DNA of 43,475 nt from Cytophagaceae bacterium (GTDB taxonomy: Bacteria > Bacteroidota > Bacteroidia > Cytophagales > Spirosomataceae), in NCBI GenBank assembly GCA_947464595.1, contig CANHXO010000008.1, positions 1-43,475 of the forward strand, written 5' to 3'. The notes beneath the pieces were generated by a model, which ran no database searches, was not told where the DNA came from, and saw only the letters and a program-made list of their open reading frames with translations. Shown piece after piece: positions 16,002 through 26,293 of this stretch (position 1 is the first letter of the stretch; every line of letters starts with the position of its first letter). Both the position numbers and the translations under genes were made by a program.

Positions 16002-18839
16002 TTATTTAACTAACTCTACCCAACCCTTTAATGACTTACTCTTTAAAGCCTCATTCTTCACATCAAACTTCACATCACATGTATAAAAATAAGTGGATGC
16101 CGCTAATATATTTCCATTTAAGTCCTTCCCATTCCAACCAAATCCATTGATATCACCTGAATATTGATACACCAATTGGCCATTTCGATCCACTATTTTA
16201 ACATTTACTTCCGTTACAAATCTTGGACACCTCATTGCCTGAAACACGTCATTTTTCCCATCACCATTGGGACTAAATAAATTAGGCAACTCAAAAGACG
16301 GGCAATTATCTTGACAAACTATTTCACTCTTGGCGGATTCCTTCCCTAATTGGCTTATCGCGGTCACATAATAGCAGCCAATAAAGGAGTCGGTTTTTTG
16401 ATGTAAATATTTCAAATCCGACACCTCAGAAAGCTTGGAATAGGTGGTTCCATCCTTCGAATAATAAATACGATAACTGGCAATACTTTGATCGCAACTT
16501 CCACTCAACGTAGGAGTCCAAACGAGCGTATTGGTAAAACTAGAAAACTGGCAATTTAAGCTTGCATCTAAAGCTTCACAATTTAATGCTGCCAAACTCA
16601 ATTTAGGTGCACAAGGGTTTACATCCGATTGAGGCTTAATGCAAACAATTTGAGATGCATTGATCAAACCCAATTTAGGTAATCCTTCGCCATAAGTTCC
16701 CACCGTTTCTACATAATAACAATAGGTAGAATCTGGGGAGATCACCACGTCAAATTTGCCATCTACTGTGAAAAAATCAATTCCTTGGTCCGTAAAAGTA
16801 TAGGTATTAGGGCCTCCAACAGATACCTCTGTGATTTGATTAAACTTTCCAGAACCCCTAGGAGTCTCTCGATAGACCCGATGCACTTGGAAATCATTGG
16901 ACCAAGGTACATTGGCTGACCAGGCCAATTTCACAGATTTTACAGCCGCTTGGCCCAATAAAAACACAGAACTGGCTGGACTTGGCGAATCAAGTAATTT
17001 AAATTGCTTGTTTTGAGAATAATAAAAGTCCACTTTATAGCGATGCGCACCCGCTACTGTATTTAAATTCTTGTCCGTAAAAACAGTATCCAATTTAGCC
17101 GGTGAAATTTGAGCCGGAATTCCTGAGGTGATCGCAGTAAAATTAGTTCCACTTTGACCATCTGCCCTTTGAACGATGTACTGGTAAGGTCCCGGATAAA
17201 AAACCGTGTCTAGTTTCAATGGCCTTGTCCACCTTACTAACATTTCCCCTACTTTGGCATCCGTTTTTAATATGGAAACATTCGTCATTAAAGGGGCTGC
17301 TGATGGAATCAAAACACAAGATGATTCCGACATAGGGCTGTAATCGTCAGATCCTTTGCTATTCGTGAATATCACCACTAAAACATAGGTGTAATTCGCA
17401 TTTTTCAATAAACCTGCGCCTCCATTCGTATCCTCAAAAGATGTCTTTGTTACATCTACTCGACCAATCTCCGAAAACCCAGTTAATGCCATGCCGGTTT
17501 GACATGTTTTATTTACCACAGGGTTACAGGCGGCTTGTCTCCGATAAATAATAATTTTTGAATTGGGAAGCGCACAAGCGTACGAATTCCAAGTTAGTAA
17601 TGCATTGGAAGTCCCTGTTTTAATAGTAGCCTTCAGGCCTTTTACTGAGGGAGCAATTACCCGCACCTTCCAGATTTTACTGTCGACCAATCTCACACCG
17701 CCCCCAACACTGATAGGTGGGTTATCCTCCACTTTAAAGAAAATATCGTACGTTTCTTTTCGAATATGCTGGCAGGCTGTTTGCCACTTAAATACGCCAA
17801 TAGCCGGACTCGATTGCCTAGGAGAAGTTGAAAAAGTAGCATAAGGTTGTTTAACAGCATAAACAGTATCCATCATATACACATTGCCAAAACTATAAAT
17901 CGTAATAGGGTCCAATCGGCCCGATTTAGATACTAGGTCTGTCGCAGAAATCGTTTCATTTAAAAAAGCCCCAGCCTGTACACACACATCTGGAGGAACT
18001 GTAATTTTAGGGGCTTTATTATCCACATCCTTGACTTCAATCTGCATATCTCGAACCGTTTCAGAGATTTTAACGCCATTCCTCCATTCTTCGATAATGA
18101 ATGCACAGTTGTATAATCCCACCTCTTGAGGCGAATTCCAAATCAAATCTCCATTTAATGCATTAATTGTAAACGAAGATGGCGTGGCAGCTACTTCATT
18201 AGGTTGCCGAAAATTAGGCGCCGGCAATCCCCTACTCGAAGAAGAACAAGTCTCATAATCCCCCGATTTCGAAACAGATAACCGATAGGCCAAACTATCT
18301 CCCTCCGCATCCACCGCATTAGGATTATGTATAAAGGGTTGGCCTATCAAGGCTGTCAAATCGACCGCTGGATTTAAAAGTAAGGGAGTTGAGTTTTGAC
18401 CTAAACCTGAATTAATGGAAAAAGTAGTTTCCACATAAAAAGGAACCTCCACAGAGCGCGTAATATTTCTTACGCCATCATTCCGATTAGGTATAGCGAC
18501 AGATACTCGATAAAAAAGGGCTGGAGCAGGGTAGGTATATTCAATCTTGTAAATATTTTTCATGGTCCCATTGCCTATATCCACGGGAGTGCCACAACAT
18601 CTTTTTGCTTTGAATATAGCCGTACCATCGCCAAAACAAAAATTAACATCTCCTTGATCTTGATTGGCCCGATTATTTTCTGTGTACGTAGTGAGCGTAA
18701 ACTCATAGGTCAATGTTCTATCAGAAATACGCTTGACGGTAATTTCTCCTCCCTTTAAATGGGTCGCTCTACTAGAGAAATAACCTAGAAAAAAAACTAA
18801 AAAATAAAAAGCAATTTTTCTTTTCAACATAAAAACCAT
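16002..18839 (-). CDS. Secreted multi-domain protein with gliding-motility-associated C-terminal (T9SS type B sorting) domain
   Basis: Signal-peptide-like N-terminus, Ig/FnIII-like repeats, C-terminal LFSPNGDGKNDVFQAM...VKIVDRNGQLVYQYSG...GWNGKDLNGNILAASTYFYTCDVKF. Confidence 0.88.
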   Translation of the reverse strand: MVFMLKRKIAFYFLVFFLGYFSSRATHLKGGEITVKRISDRTLTYEFTLTTYTENNRANQDQGDVNFCFGDGTAIFKAKRCCGTPVDIGNGTMKNIYKIEYTYPAPALFYRVSVAIPNRNDGVRNITRSVEVPFYVETTFSINSGLGQNSTPLLLNPAVDLTALIGQPFIHNPNAVDAEGDSLAYRLSVSKSGDYETCSSSSRGLPAPNFRQPNEVAATPSSFTINALNGDLIWNSPQEVGLYNCAFIIEEWRNGVKISETVRDMQIEVKDVDNKAPKITVPPDVCVQAGAFLNETISATDLVSKSGRLDPITIYSFGNVYMMDTVYAVKQPYATFSTSPRQSSPAIGVFKWQTACQHIRKETYDIFFKVEDNPPISVGGGVRLVDSKIWKVRVIAPSVKGLKATIKTGTSNALLTWNSYACALPNSKIIIYRRQAACNPVVNKTCQTGMALTGFSEIGRVDVTKTSFEDTNGGAGLLKNANYTYVLVVIFTNSKGSDDYSPMSESSCVLIPSAAPLMTNVSILKTDAKVGEMLVRWTRPLKLDTVFYPGPYQYIVQRADGQSGTNFTAITSGIPAQISPAKLDTVFTDKNLNTVAGAHRYKVDFYYSQNKQFKLLDSPSPASSVFLLGQAAVKSVKLAWSANVPWSNDFQVHRVYRETPRGSGKFNQITEVSVGGPNTYTFTDQGIDFFTVDGKFDVVISPDSTYCYYVETVGTYGEGLPKLGLINASQIVCIKPQSDVNPCAPKLSLAALNCEALDASLNCQFSSFTNTLVWTPTLSGSCDQSIASYRIYYSKDGTTYSKLSEVSDLKYLHQKTDSFIGCYYVTAISQLGKESAKSEIVCQDNCPSFELPNLFSPNGDGKNDVFQAMRCPRFVTEVNVKIVDRNGQLVYQYSGDINGFGWNGKDLNGNILAASTYFYTCDVKFDVKNEALKSKSLKGWVELVK

Positions 18840-18906
18840 TTGTGATTAGGAAAGTTAATAAGGCAAATCCAATTATTTAAAAAAAATGGATTTTTTAATC
18901 GATTAA

Positions 18907-18938
18907 TTTGAAGAACCCACGTTTGAATTGTAGTTTTG
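18907..18938 (+). promoter_or_regulatory. Promoter of sdhCAB: TTTG-N20-TAGTTTTG
   Basis: -33 TTTG at 18907-18910 and -7 TAGTTTTG at 18931-18938; good match to the Bacteroidota consensus, ~75 nt upstream of sdhC. Confidence 0.65.
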
Positions 18939-19012
18939 AATGCTAAAATTCATTCGCTTAGTAAAAAAACAAAACGCTTGAGTAATTTTAATTTTAACAA
19001 ATACATTTATTT

Positions 19013-19681
19013 ATGGCTTGGTTAACAAAATCATTTAATTCATCTCTCGGGAAAAAGCTCCTGATGGCCATTACAGGCCTGTTTTTAATCAGCTTCCTTA
19101 TTGTACATTGTGGATTGAATGCCACCATCTTTTTGAATGATGGCGGTGTGGCCTTTAATGAAGGAGCTGAATTCATGGGAACAAATCCTGTGATCCGCAC
19201 GATGGAAATTGTATTATTTGCCGGTTTGCTCCTTCACATTGTGGATGGCTTACGTTTATGGCTAGATAATAAAAAGAAACGTCCAGTGGCTTATGCCGTG
19301 GTTGACGGGTCGGCCAATAGCAAATGGTATTCTAGATCCATGGGCTTGCTAGGTACTTTATTGTTGCTTTTCTTAATCATTCATTTAAAACATTTTTGGT
19401 ATTTTTCTCGCCTTACGAATGATTTGACTGAAGCACATACCTTGTACAACGAAATGCAAATCGTGTTTGCAAGTCCTATTGTAGTTATTATTTATGTATT
19501 AGGTTGTATCTCTTTGGGGTATCACTTGCTGCATGGATTTCAGAGTGCTTTTCAGTCACTAGGATGGAACCATCCTAAATATTCACCCACCATAAAATGT
19601 ATTGGAGCTATTTATGCAGTCGTTATCTCGGCCACTTTCGCTTCCATGCCGATTGCATTTTATTTTCATTTGATTCATTAA
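19013..19681 (+). CDS. sdhC: Succinate dehydrogenase/fumarate reductase cytochrome b subunit
   Basis: GKKLLMAITGLFLISFLIVHCGLN, LLHIVDGLRLWLDNKKKRP; upstream of flavoprotein and Fe-S subunits. Confidence 0.92.
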   Translation: MAWLTKSFNSSLGKKLLMAITGLFLISFLIVHCGLNATIFLNDGGVAFNEGAEFMGTNPVIRTMEIVLFAGLLLHIVDGLRLWLDNKKKRPVAYAVVDGSANSKWYSRSMGLLGTLLLLFLIIHLKHFWYFSRLTNDLTEAHTLYNEMQIVFASPIVVIIYVLGCISLGYHLLHGFQSAFQSLGWNHPKYSPTIKCIGAIYAVVISATFASMPIAFYFHLIH

Positions 19682-19700
19682 TATCAGCCGATAAGAAATT

Positions 19701-21680
19701 ATGACAAAAATAGACGCCAAAATCCCTGATGGAAATTTAGCCGAGAAATGGACCAAGTTCAAATCGAGTGTTCCTTTGGTCAACCCGTCCAACAAACGTA
19801 GCTTGGAAATCATTGTTGTTGGCTCCGGCCTAGCAGGTGCCTCAGCAGCTGCCTCTTTAGCTGAATTAGGATATAAAGTAAAAGTATTTTGCTTCCAAGA
19901 TTCTCCACGCCGTGCACATTCCATTGCCGCACAAGGAGGTATCAACGCAGCCAAAAACTATCAAAATGATGGAGATTCTGTTTACCGGCTGTTTTATGAT
20001 ACCATCAAAGGGGGTGATTATAGAGCACGTGAGGCAAATGTCCATCGCTTAGCTGAGGTTTCTGGAAGTATTATTGACCAATGTGTAGCTCAAGGTGTTC
20101 CTTTTGCACGTGAATATGGTGGATTGCTTTCAAACCGTTCCTTTGGTGGTACCCAAGTTCAAAGGACTTTTTACGCGGCGGGTCAAACAGGCCAACAATT
20201 ATTATTAGGAGCTTATTCAGCTTTGCAACGCCAAGTAGGCATGGGCAATGTTCAGTTATTTACCCGACATGAAATGCTTGATGTAGTGACCATTGACGGA
20301 AAAGCACGCGGAATTATCGCCCGTGATTCGGTTAGTGGCGCCTTAGAAAGACATTTTGGACATGCCGTTTTATTATGTACTGGTGGATATGGCAACGTGT
20401 TTTATTTGTCGACGAACGCCATGGGATCCAATGTGACCGCGGCATGGAAAGCACATAAAAAAGGAGCATTCTTCGCAAATCCTTGTTATACGCAAATCCA
20501 CCCTACCTGCATTCCAGTTTCGGGCGATCATCAGTCTAAGTTGACCTTAATGTCTGAGTCATTACGTAATGATGGCCGCATTTGGGTTCCCAAAAAAGAA
20601 AATGATACCCGAAAGGCCAATGAAATACCTGAGGATGAAAGAGATTATTATTTAGAACGTCGATACCCTGCTTTTGGAAATTTAGTTCCTAGAGATATCG
20701 CTTCAAGAGCTGCTAAGGAGCGTTGTGATGCAGGATTTGGAGTAGGTTCTTCAAAAATGGCTGTTTACTTAGATTACGCAGCTGCCATCATTCGGTATGG
20801 AAAAGGAGAAGCGAATAAACATAATATGCATAGCCCAACGGACGAAGAAATTCAATCGATGGGAAAAGCGGTCGTGAAAGAAAAATATGGCAACCTTTTT
20901 GACATGTACAAGCAGATCACGGGAGAAGATCCATATGAAGTTCCGATGCGCATTTATCCAGCCGTTCACTATACGATGGGAGGACTTTGGGTTGATTATA
21001 ATTTAATGACTACAGTTCCTGGTTTATACGCTTTAGGAGAAGCTAATTTCTCGGATCATGGGGCTAACCGGTTAGGAGCTTCGGCATTAATGCAAGGTTT
21101 AGCGGATGGTTATTTCGTCATTCCTTACACAATCGGTGCTTATTTAGCTGCAGAGATTCGTACACCGTCTATGTCAACCGATTCGGAAGATTTTGTCAAA
21201 GCTGAAAAAGCTGTTCGTGACCGTTTAGAGACCTTAATGAACATCAAAGGTTCAAAGCCCGTTGATTATTTCCACAAACGTTTAGGAAAAATTATGTGGG
21301 ATGAATGTGGTATGGCTAGAAGTGAGAAAGGCTTAAAAGCCTCAATTAAAGAAATTCAAGCACTTCAAAAGGAGTTTTGGTCAGACGTCAAAATACCGGG
21401 TGAAATAGATAATTTAAATCCTGAATTAGAAAAAGCAGGTCGTGTGGCCGACTTCCTAGAATTGGGAGAATTGATGTGCATTGACGCCTTAGACAGAAAT
21501 GAAAGTTGTGGGGGTCACTTCCGTGTAGAATATCAAACGGAAGATGGAGAAGCCTTACGCGATGACGACAAATTCGCCTACGTAGCCGCTTGGGAATACG
21601 AAAAACAATCAAGTTTCAAGCTTCATAAAGAAGAATTGAAATATGAAAATATAAAAATTGCTCAAAGATCTTATAAATAA
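19701..21680 (+). CDS. sdhA: Succinate dehydrogenase/fumarate reductase flavoprotein subunit
   Basis: [83 protein letters not shown]. Confidence 0.96.
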   Translation: MTKIDAKIPDGNLAEKWTKFKSSVPLVNPSNKRSLEIIVVGSGLAGASAAASLAELGYKVKVFCFQDSPRRAHSIAAQGGINAAKNYQNDGDSVYRLFYDTIKGGDYRAREANVHRLAEVSGSIIDQCVAQGVPFAREYGGLLSNRSFGGTQVQRTFYAAGQTGQQLLLGAYSALQRQVGMGNVQLFTRHEMLDVVTIDGKARGIIARDSVSGALERHFGHAVLLCTGGYGNVFYLSTNAMGSNVTAAWKAHKKGAFFANPCYTQIHPTCIPVSGDHQSKLTLMSESLRNDGRIWVPKKENDTRKANEIPEDERDYYLERRYPAFGNLVPRDIASRAAKERCDAGFGVGSSKMAVYLDYAAAIIRYGKGEANKHNMHSPTDEEIQSMGKAVVKEKYGNLFDMYKQITGEDPYEVPMRIYPAVHYTMGGLWVDYNLMTTVPGLYALGEANFSDHGANRLGASALMQGLADGYFVIPYTIGAYLAAEIRTPSMSTDSEDFVKAEKAVRDRLETLMNIKGSKPVDYFHKRLGKIMWDECGMARSEKGLKASIKEIQALQKEFWSDVKIPGEIDNLNPELEKAGRVADFLELGELMCIDALDRNESCGGHFRVEYQTEDGEALRDDDKFAYVAAWEYEKQSSFKLHKEELKYENIKIAQRSYK

Positions 21681-21689
21681 ATCGATACA

Positions 21690-22448
21690 ATGGAAGGACA
21701 TTTAAACCTGACACTCAAAATTTGGAGACAAAAAAATACCCAAACTGCTGGTAAATTCGAAACGTATCAGGTCAGTGGTATTTCAACCGATATGTCATTT
21801 TTGGAAATGATTGACGTGTTAAACAACCGTTTGATCGAAGAAGGAGATGATCCCGTTGCATTTGACCATGATTGCCGCGAAGGAATTTGCGGGATGTGTT
21901 CGATGTACATCAACGGTCGGCCCCATGGCCCTAATCGTGGCGTGACCACCTGTCAGTTGCACATGCGCTCATTCAAAGATGGGGAAACCATTACCGTAGA
22001 GCCTTGGAGAGCGAGTGCTTTTCCTGTCATCAAGGATTTAGTGGTGAATAGATCTGCATTTGATCGAATCATTGCCGCTGGTGGTTTTATTTCGGTCAAT
22101 ACAGGGAATGCACAAGATGCAAATAACCTGCCGATCAATAAAGATAATGCAGACGATGCTTTTGCAGCAGCAGCTTGCATCGGTTGTGGCGCTTGCGTGG
22201 CAGCTTGTAAAAACGCATCCGCCATGCTATTCACTTCAGCAAAGATATCTCAATTAGCTTTATTGCCTCAAGGTCAAATTGAGGCCGCTACACGGGCTCA
22301 AGCCATGGTGGCCCAAATGGATGAAGAGGGATTTGGTGCTTGCTCCAATACCGGTGCTTGTGAAGCAGAATGTCCAAAAGGCATTTCGATCGAAAACATC
22401 GCTCGAATGAACCGTGAATACTTCTCGGCTACATTCAGTTCAAAATAA
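21690..22448 (+). CDS. sdhB: Succinate dehydrogenase/fumarate reductase iron-sulfur subunit
   Basis: [57 protein letters not shown]. Confidence 0.96.
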   Translation: MEGHLNLTLKIWRQKNTQTAGKFETYQVSGISTDMSFLEMIDVLNNRLIEEGDDPVAFDHDCREGICGMCSMYINGRPHGPNRGVTTCQLHMRSFKDGETITVEPWRASAFPVIKDLVVNRSAFDRIIAAGGFISVNTGNAQDANNLPINKDNADDAFAAAACIGCGACVAACKNASAMLFTSAKISQLALLPQGQIEAATRAQAMVAQMDEEGFGACSNTGACEAECPKGISIENIARMNREYFSATFSSK

Positions 22449-22462
22449 TTTAACCTAAATAG

Positions 22463-22491
22463 GCCCCTAAATTAATTTTTAGGGGCTTTTT
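22463..22491 (+). terminator. Intrinsic terminator after sdhB
   Basis: GCCCCTAAA-TTAATT-TTTAGGGGC followed by TTTTT; 9-bp perfect stem. Confidence 0.85.
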
Positions 22492-22497
22492 ACGCCC

Positions 22498-23082
22498 TTG
22501 TTTTTAGAACCCAATCATTCCAAATCGACTCAAAAGACTAGTTCCACAGGCTGGATAGAAGTGATATGCGGTTCCATGTTTTCTGGAAAAACAGAAGAAC
22601 TTATCCGAAGGCTAAAAAGGGCAAAAATAGCCCAGTTGCAAGTGGAAATTTTTAAACCTGCATCAGATACCCGTTACCATGATGAAGATATTGTTTCCCA
22701 TAATCAAAATACCATTCGGTCCACCCCCGTGCATAGTGCGGTAGAAATACTATTGCTTGCTGGGGATTGTGATGTAATAGGTTTAGATGAAGTACAATTT
22801 TTCGATCAAAGCATTGTGGACGTTTGTAATTCATTGGCTAATCAAGGCAAAAGAGTGATTGTAGCTGGATTAGATATGGATTTTAAAGGCCTTCCCTTCG
22901 GTCCCATGCCTAACTTAATGTCCATTGCAGAATATGTAACAAAGGTACATGCCGTTTGCGTTTCTTGTGGTGGAGTGGCCCAATATTCCTATCGAACGGC
23001 TGCCAATCAAGATACGGTCTTGTTGGGAGAATCAGATACCTACGAAGCCCGTTGCCGTGCCTGCTTCCCCCCGCTTTCATAA
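22498..23082 (+). CDS. tdk: Thymidine kinase (TTG start)
   Basis: [59 protein letters not shown], zinc-binding CVSCGG...CRAC. No in-frame ATG upstream before a stop. Confidence 0.92.
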   Translation: MFLEPNHSKSTQKTSSTGWIEVICGSMFSGKTEELIRRLKRAKIAQLQVEIFKPASDTRYHDEDIVSHNQNTIRSTPVHSAVEILLLAGDCDVIGLDEVQFFDQSIVDVCNSLANQGKRVIVAGLDMDFKGLPFGPMPNLMSIAEYVTKVHAVCVSCGGVAQYSYRTAANQDTVLLGESDTYEARCRACFPPLS

Positions 23083-23085
23083 ATT

Positions 23086-23547
23086 ATGCCCAAGGATCCA
23101 TCTTTTAAAAAAGTATTTCAAAAAATCAGAGCTAAAAAACCGAAGGATTTAGACAAGCAATTTGGGGAGGCTCATGAGGAGGTTTTTGAAAAAATGGATT
23201 GTTTGACTTGTGGAAATTGCTGCAAAACGACAAGTCCCATGTGGAATGAAACGGATATTCAGCGAGTCGCCCATTTATTTAAAATGAAAGTTTCCACTTT
23301 TTTGGATGCTTATCTAGTTCAAGATTCCGACGGAGACTGGGTATACCCAGCGGCACCTTGCCCTTTCTTAACGATGGAAGACAATACCTGTCAGATTTAC
23401 GAGCATCGACCGAAAGCCTGTCGGGAATACCCACATACGAATCGAAAAAATATGATGGGAATATTACAGTTAACTGCAAAAAATACACTCATATGCCCCG
23501 CTGTAGGTCAAATTATGGAAAAATTAGAACGAATTTACCTGAGCTAA
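23086..23547 (+). CDS. YkgJ-family cysteine-cluster protein (putative Zn/Fe-binding)
   Basis: CLTCGNCCKTTSPMW...CPFLTMEDNTCQIYEHRPKACREYP. Confidence 0.88.
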   Translation: MPKDPSFKKVFQKIRAKKPKDLDKQFGEAHEEVFEKMDCLTCGNCCKTTSPMWNETDIQRVAHLFKMKVSTFLDAYLVQDSDGDWVYPAAPCPFLTMEDNTCQIYEHRPKACREYPHTNRKNMMGILQLTAKNTLICPAVGQIMEKLERIYLS

Positions 23548-23612
23548 AATTAGATTTGAATATCACGTCAAAATTGAGGAAATTCGTATATTAAACATTA
23601 AAATAGAATTCA

Positions 23613-24530
23613 ATGCCAACAACTGAATACCTAGGAATCGATGTCGGAGGAACCGGTGTTAAAATGGGAATTGTTCATGCCGATACAGGCCAAATAAATA
23701 ATTTTCAAAGCTACGATACCGCTACTTGGCGTGAGTCAAATCATTTTTTAGATCGATTGGCGGATGCGATAGCTTTGCATTTATACCAACATAAAAACGT
23801 TCAAAAAGTGGGTATTGGCTTACCCGGAATTTTAACAAAAGACCGAAGGACCTTAATTGAAATCACAGCCATACCTGAAATTGACGGTTCCCCCATGATT
23901 GATATGTTGGAAAAGCGCTTTCCTGAACATCAATTTTTCATAGAAAATGATGCCAATGCAGCGGCACTCGGTGAGTTTTACTTTTCACCAGAAAAATCAA
24001 GCATGCCCGAAGATTTTGTTTTCATCACCTTAGGCACGGGCGTGGGTGGCGCCGCCGTGATTGACCGTAAAATATTTTTAGGAGGAGATGGAAATGCCAT
24101 GGAACCAGGACATGTCCCTTCCAAAAATGGCAAAGTATTGGAAAGAAATGTTGGAAAAAAAGAGTTGCTTCAATTGGCCAACCAAATGAGGGCTAATTAC
24201 AAGGGAGAAACAAGTTTGCCCATGGACGGAACAATTTCGACAACCGCCTTGGTCGTTGCAGCAGAAGAAGGAGATGCCTTAGCCCAAGCCATTTGGGATG
24301 AAGTAGGTACCCTGTTAGGTGATATGCTTGTGTCGCTTATTCGCATTTTGGACATTAAAAATATTTTTATTGGAGGTGGATTATCTGCATCCTTTGATTT
24401 TATTGTCCCTAGTATGGAAAAGCAATTAAACTATTGGCTTACCCCTGCTTACCTGGAAAAATTGACGATCAAAAAAGCTTTGCTAGGGAATGATGCGGGA
24501 TTATTAGGTGCGGCTTCCCTGTGTTTTTAA
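23613..24530 (+). CDS. ROK-family sugar kinase (glucokinase / polyphosphate-glucokinase-like)
   Basis: YLGIDVGGTGVKMGIV, IENDANAAALGEF, FITLGTGVGGAAVIDRKIFLGGDG, NIFIGGGLSASFDFIVP. Confidence 0.88.
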   Translation: MPTTEYLGIDVGGTGVKMGIVHADTGQINNFQSYDTATWRESNHFLDRLADAIALHLYQHKNVQKVGIGLPGILTKDRRTLIEITAIPEIDGSPMIDMLEKRFPEHQFFIENDANAAALGEFYFSPEKSSMPEDFVFITLGTGVGGAAVIDRKIFLGGDGNAMEPGHVPSKNGKVLERNVGKKELLQLANQMRANYKGETSLPMDGTISTTALVVAAEEGDALAQAIWDEVGTLLGDMLVSLIRILDIKNIFIGGGLSASFDFIVPSMEKQLNYWLTPAYLEKLTIKKALLGNDAGLLGAASLCF

Positions 24531-24630
24531 GAAAAAATAGTCGTAAAGCTTAATTTTTCTAAGATTTACACACATAGAATAGAATAAATTATATATATTG
24601 TTTATAAAATGCTATTTGGAATAAAAATTG

Positions 24631-24662
24631 TTTGATAATCCAATTTAAAATTCTAATATTTG
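24631..24662 (+). promoter_or_regulatory. Candidate promoter of acpP: TTTG-N20-AATATTTG
   Basis: -33 TTTG at 24631-24634 and near-consensus -7 at 24655-24662. It overlaps the start of the over-extended ORF (24632), supporting ATG 24695. Confidence 0.6.
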
Positions 24663-24694
24663 CATCGTTTTTCAACCCAAAAATTTTTAATAAA

Positions 24695-24928
24695 ATGTCA
24701 GATATTGCAGAAAAAGTAAAAAGCATCATCGTAGAGAAATTAGGTGTAGAAGCTTCAGAGGTTACTCCGGAGGCATCATTCACAAATGATTTGGGAGCTG
24801 ACTCCTTAGATACGGTTGAATTGATCATGGAATTTGAAAAAGAATTTAGCGTTTCTATTCCAGATGACCAAGCTGAAAATATCCAAACAGTAGGTCAAGC
24901 AATTGCCTATTTGGAAAACGCGAAGTAA
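24695..24928 (+). CDS. acpP: Acyl carrier protein
   Basis: [51 protein letters not shown]; phosphopantetheine motif GADSLD. Confidence 0.97.
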   Translation: MSDIAEKVKSIIVEKLGVEASEVTPEASFTNDLGADSLDTVELIMEFEKEFSVSIPDDQAENIQTVGQAIAYLENAK

Positions 24929-24950
24929 TCGAATCAAGATAATTAAATAT

Positions 24951-25021
24951 GTCAATTAGTACTAGTCAAAGAATGAGGGATTTATCCAACATGATTTCTA
25001 GGACTAATTGACTTTTTTTTT
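24951..25021 (+). terminator. Long inverted repeat plus T9 tract between acpP and fabF (terminator/attenuator-like)
   Basis: GTCAATTAGT (24951-24960) pairs perfectly with ACTAATTGAC (25003-25012); one mismatch, then CTAG/CTAG; 32-nt loop; TTTTTTTTT 25013-25021. Confidence 0.7.
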
Positions 25022-25042
25022 GAACGATTAAAAAAAAATCAC

Positions 25043-26290
25043 ATGGAATTAAAACGAGTTGTAGTCACAGGGCTTGGAGCCCTTACTCCCATCGGAAATA
25101 CCGTTGGCGACTTCTGGGACGGTTTATCTACAGGCAAAAGTGGTTGTGGACCCATCACAAAATTTGACGCAGAAAAATTTAGAACTCGTTTTGCCTGTGA
25201 ATTAAAAGATTTCAAGGTTGAGGATTTTATCAACCCCAAAGAGGCTCGTAAAATGGATCCATTTACCCAATATGCAGTCGTGGCAGCTGATCAAGCTATC
25301 GCAGATGCAGGTTTTGATATGGAAACATTGAATAAAAATAAAGTGGGCGTAATATGGGGTTCTGGGATCGGTGGTTTAAAAACCTTTGAGGACGAAATGA
25401 TTTATTTTGGCCAAGGAGATGGAACGCCAAAAATCAATCCTTTTTTTATTCCTAAAATGATTGCAGATTCGAGCTCGGGACAAATTTCGATACGTAATGG
25501 ATTTAGAGGTCCCAATTATGTCACCGTTTCAGCATGCTCATCAGCAAATAATGCCATTATTGACGCATTCAATTACATACGAACAGGTAGAATCCATGTT
25601 TGTGTGACCGGCGGCTCAGAAGCTCCTGTAACTATTGCATCTGTGGGTGGTTTTACCGCCATGCATGCCATGTCCACTCGAAACGATGATCCAGCTACGG
25701 CATCTCGACCCTATGATGTAGACCGCGATGGTTTTGTGGTAGGAGAAGGTGCTGGAGCATTAATTTTAGAAGAGTATGAACATGCAAAAGCAAGAGGTGC
25801 CAAAATATACGCTGAATTAATTGGCGGGGGTTTCTCTTCCGATGCCCACCATATCACAGCTCCACACCCAGAGGGTTATGGAGCCTTATTGTCGATGCTT
25901 GACGCGTTAGAAGATGCGGGAATCAAGCCTGAAGAGGTAGACTACATCAATACGCACGGAACGTCGACTCCCATTGGCGATCCACAGGAGATCAAAGCTA
26001 TTGTGGATTGTTTTGGGGAACATGCCTACAAGATGTCCATCTCGTCAACTAAATCGATGACAGGACATTTATTGGGCGGTGCGGGTGCCGTAGAAGCTGT
26101 AGCGTCCGTCTTGGCTATACAAAATCAATTTGTACCCCCTACCATCAATATTTTCAATCGAGATCCAGAAATTGACCAGAGAATTGATTTAACGGAAAAT
26201 AAAGGAAAAGCGAGAAAAATAGAAGTGGCATTAAGTAATGGATTTGGATTTGGAGGTCATAATGCGACTGTCATTTTTAGAAAAATATAA
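25043..26290 (+). CDS. fabF: Beta-ketoacyl-ACP synthase II
   Basis: RVVVTGLGALTPIGNTVGDFW, VSACSSANNAIIDAFNYI, INTHGTSTPIGDPQE, STKSMTGHLLGGAGAVEAV, NGFGFGGHNATVIF. Confidence 0.97.
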   Translation: MELKRVVVTGLGALTPIGNTVGDFWDGLSTGKSGCGPITKFDAEKFRTRFACELKDFKVEDFINPKEARKMDPFTQYAVVAADQAIADAGFDMETLNKNKVGVIWGSGIGGLKTFEDEMIYFGQGDGTPKINPFFIPKMIADSSSGQISIRNGFRGPNYVTVSACSSANNAIIDAFNYIRTGRIHVCVTGGSEAPVTIASVGGFTAMHAMSTRNDDPATASRPYDVDRDGFVVGEGAGALILEEYEHAKARGAKIYAELIGGGFSSDAHHITAPHPEGYGALLSMLDALEDAGIKPEEVDYINTHGTSTPIGDPQEIKAIVDCFGEHAYKMSISSTKSMTGHLLGGAGAVEAVASVLAIQNQFVPPTINIFNRDPEIDQRIDLTENKGKARKIEVALSNGFGFGGHNATVIFRKI

Positions 26291-26293
26291 TTT

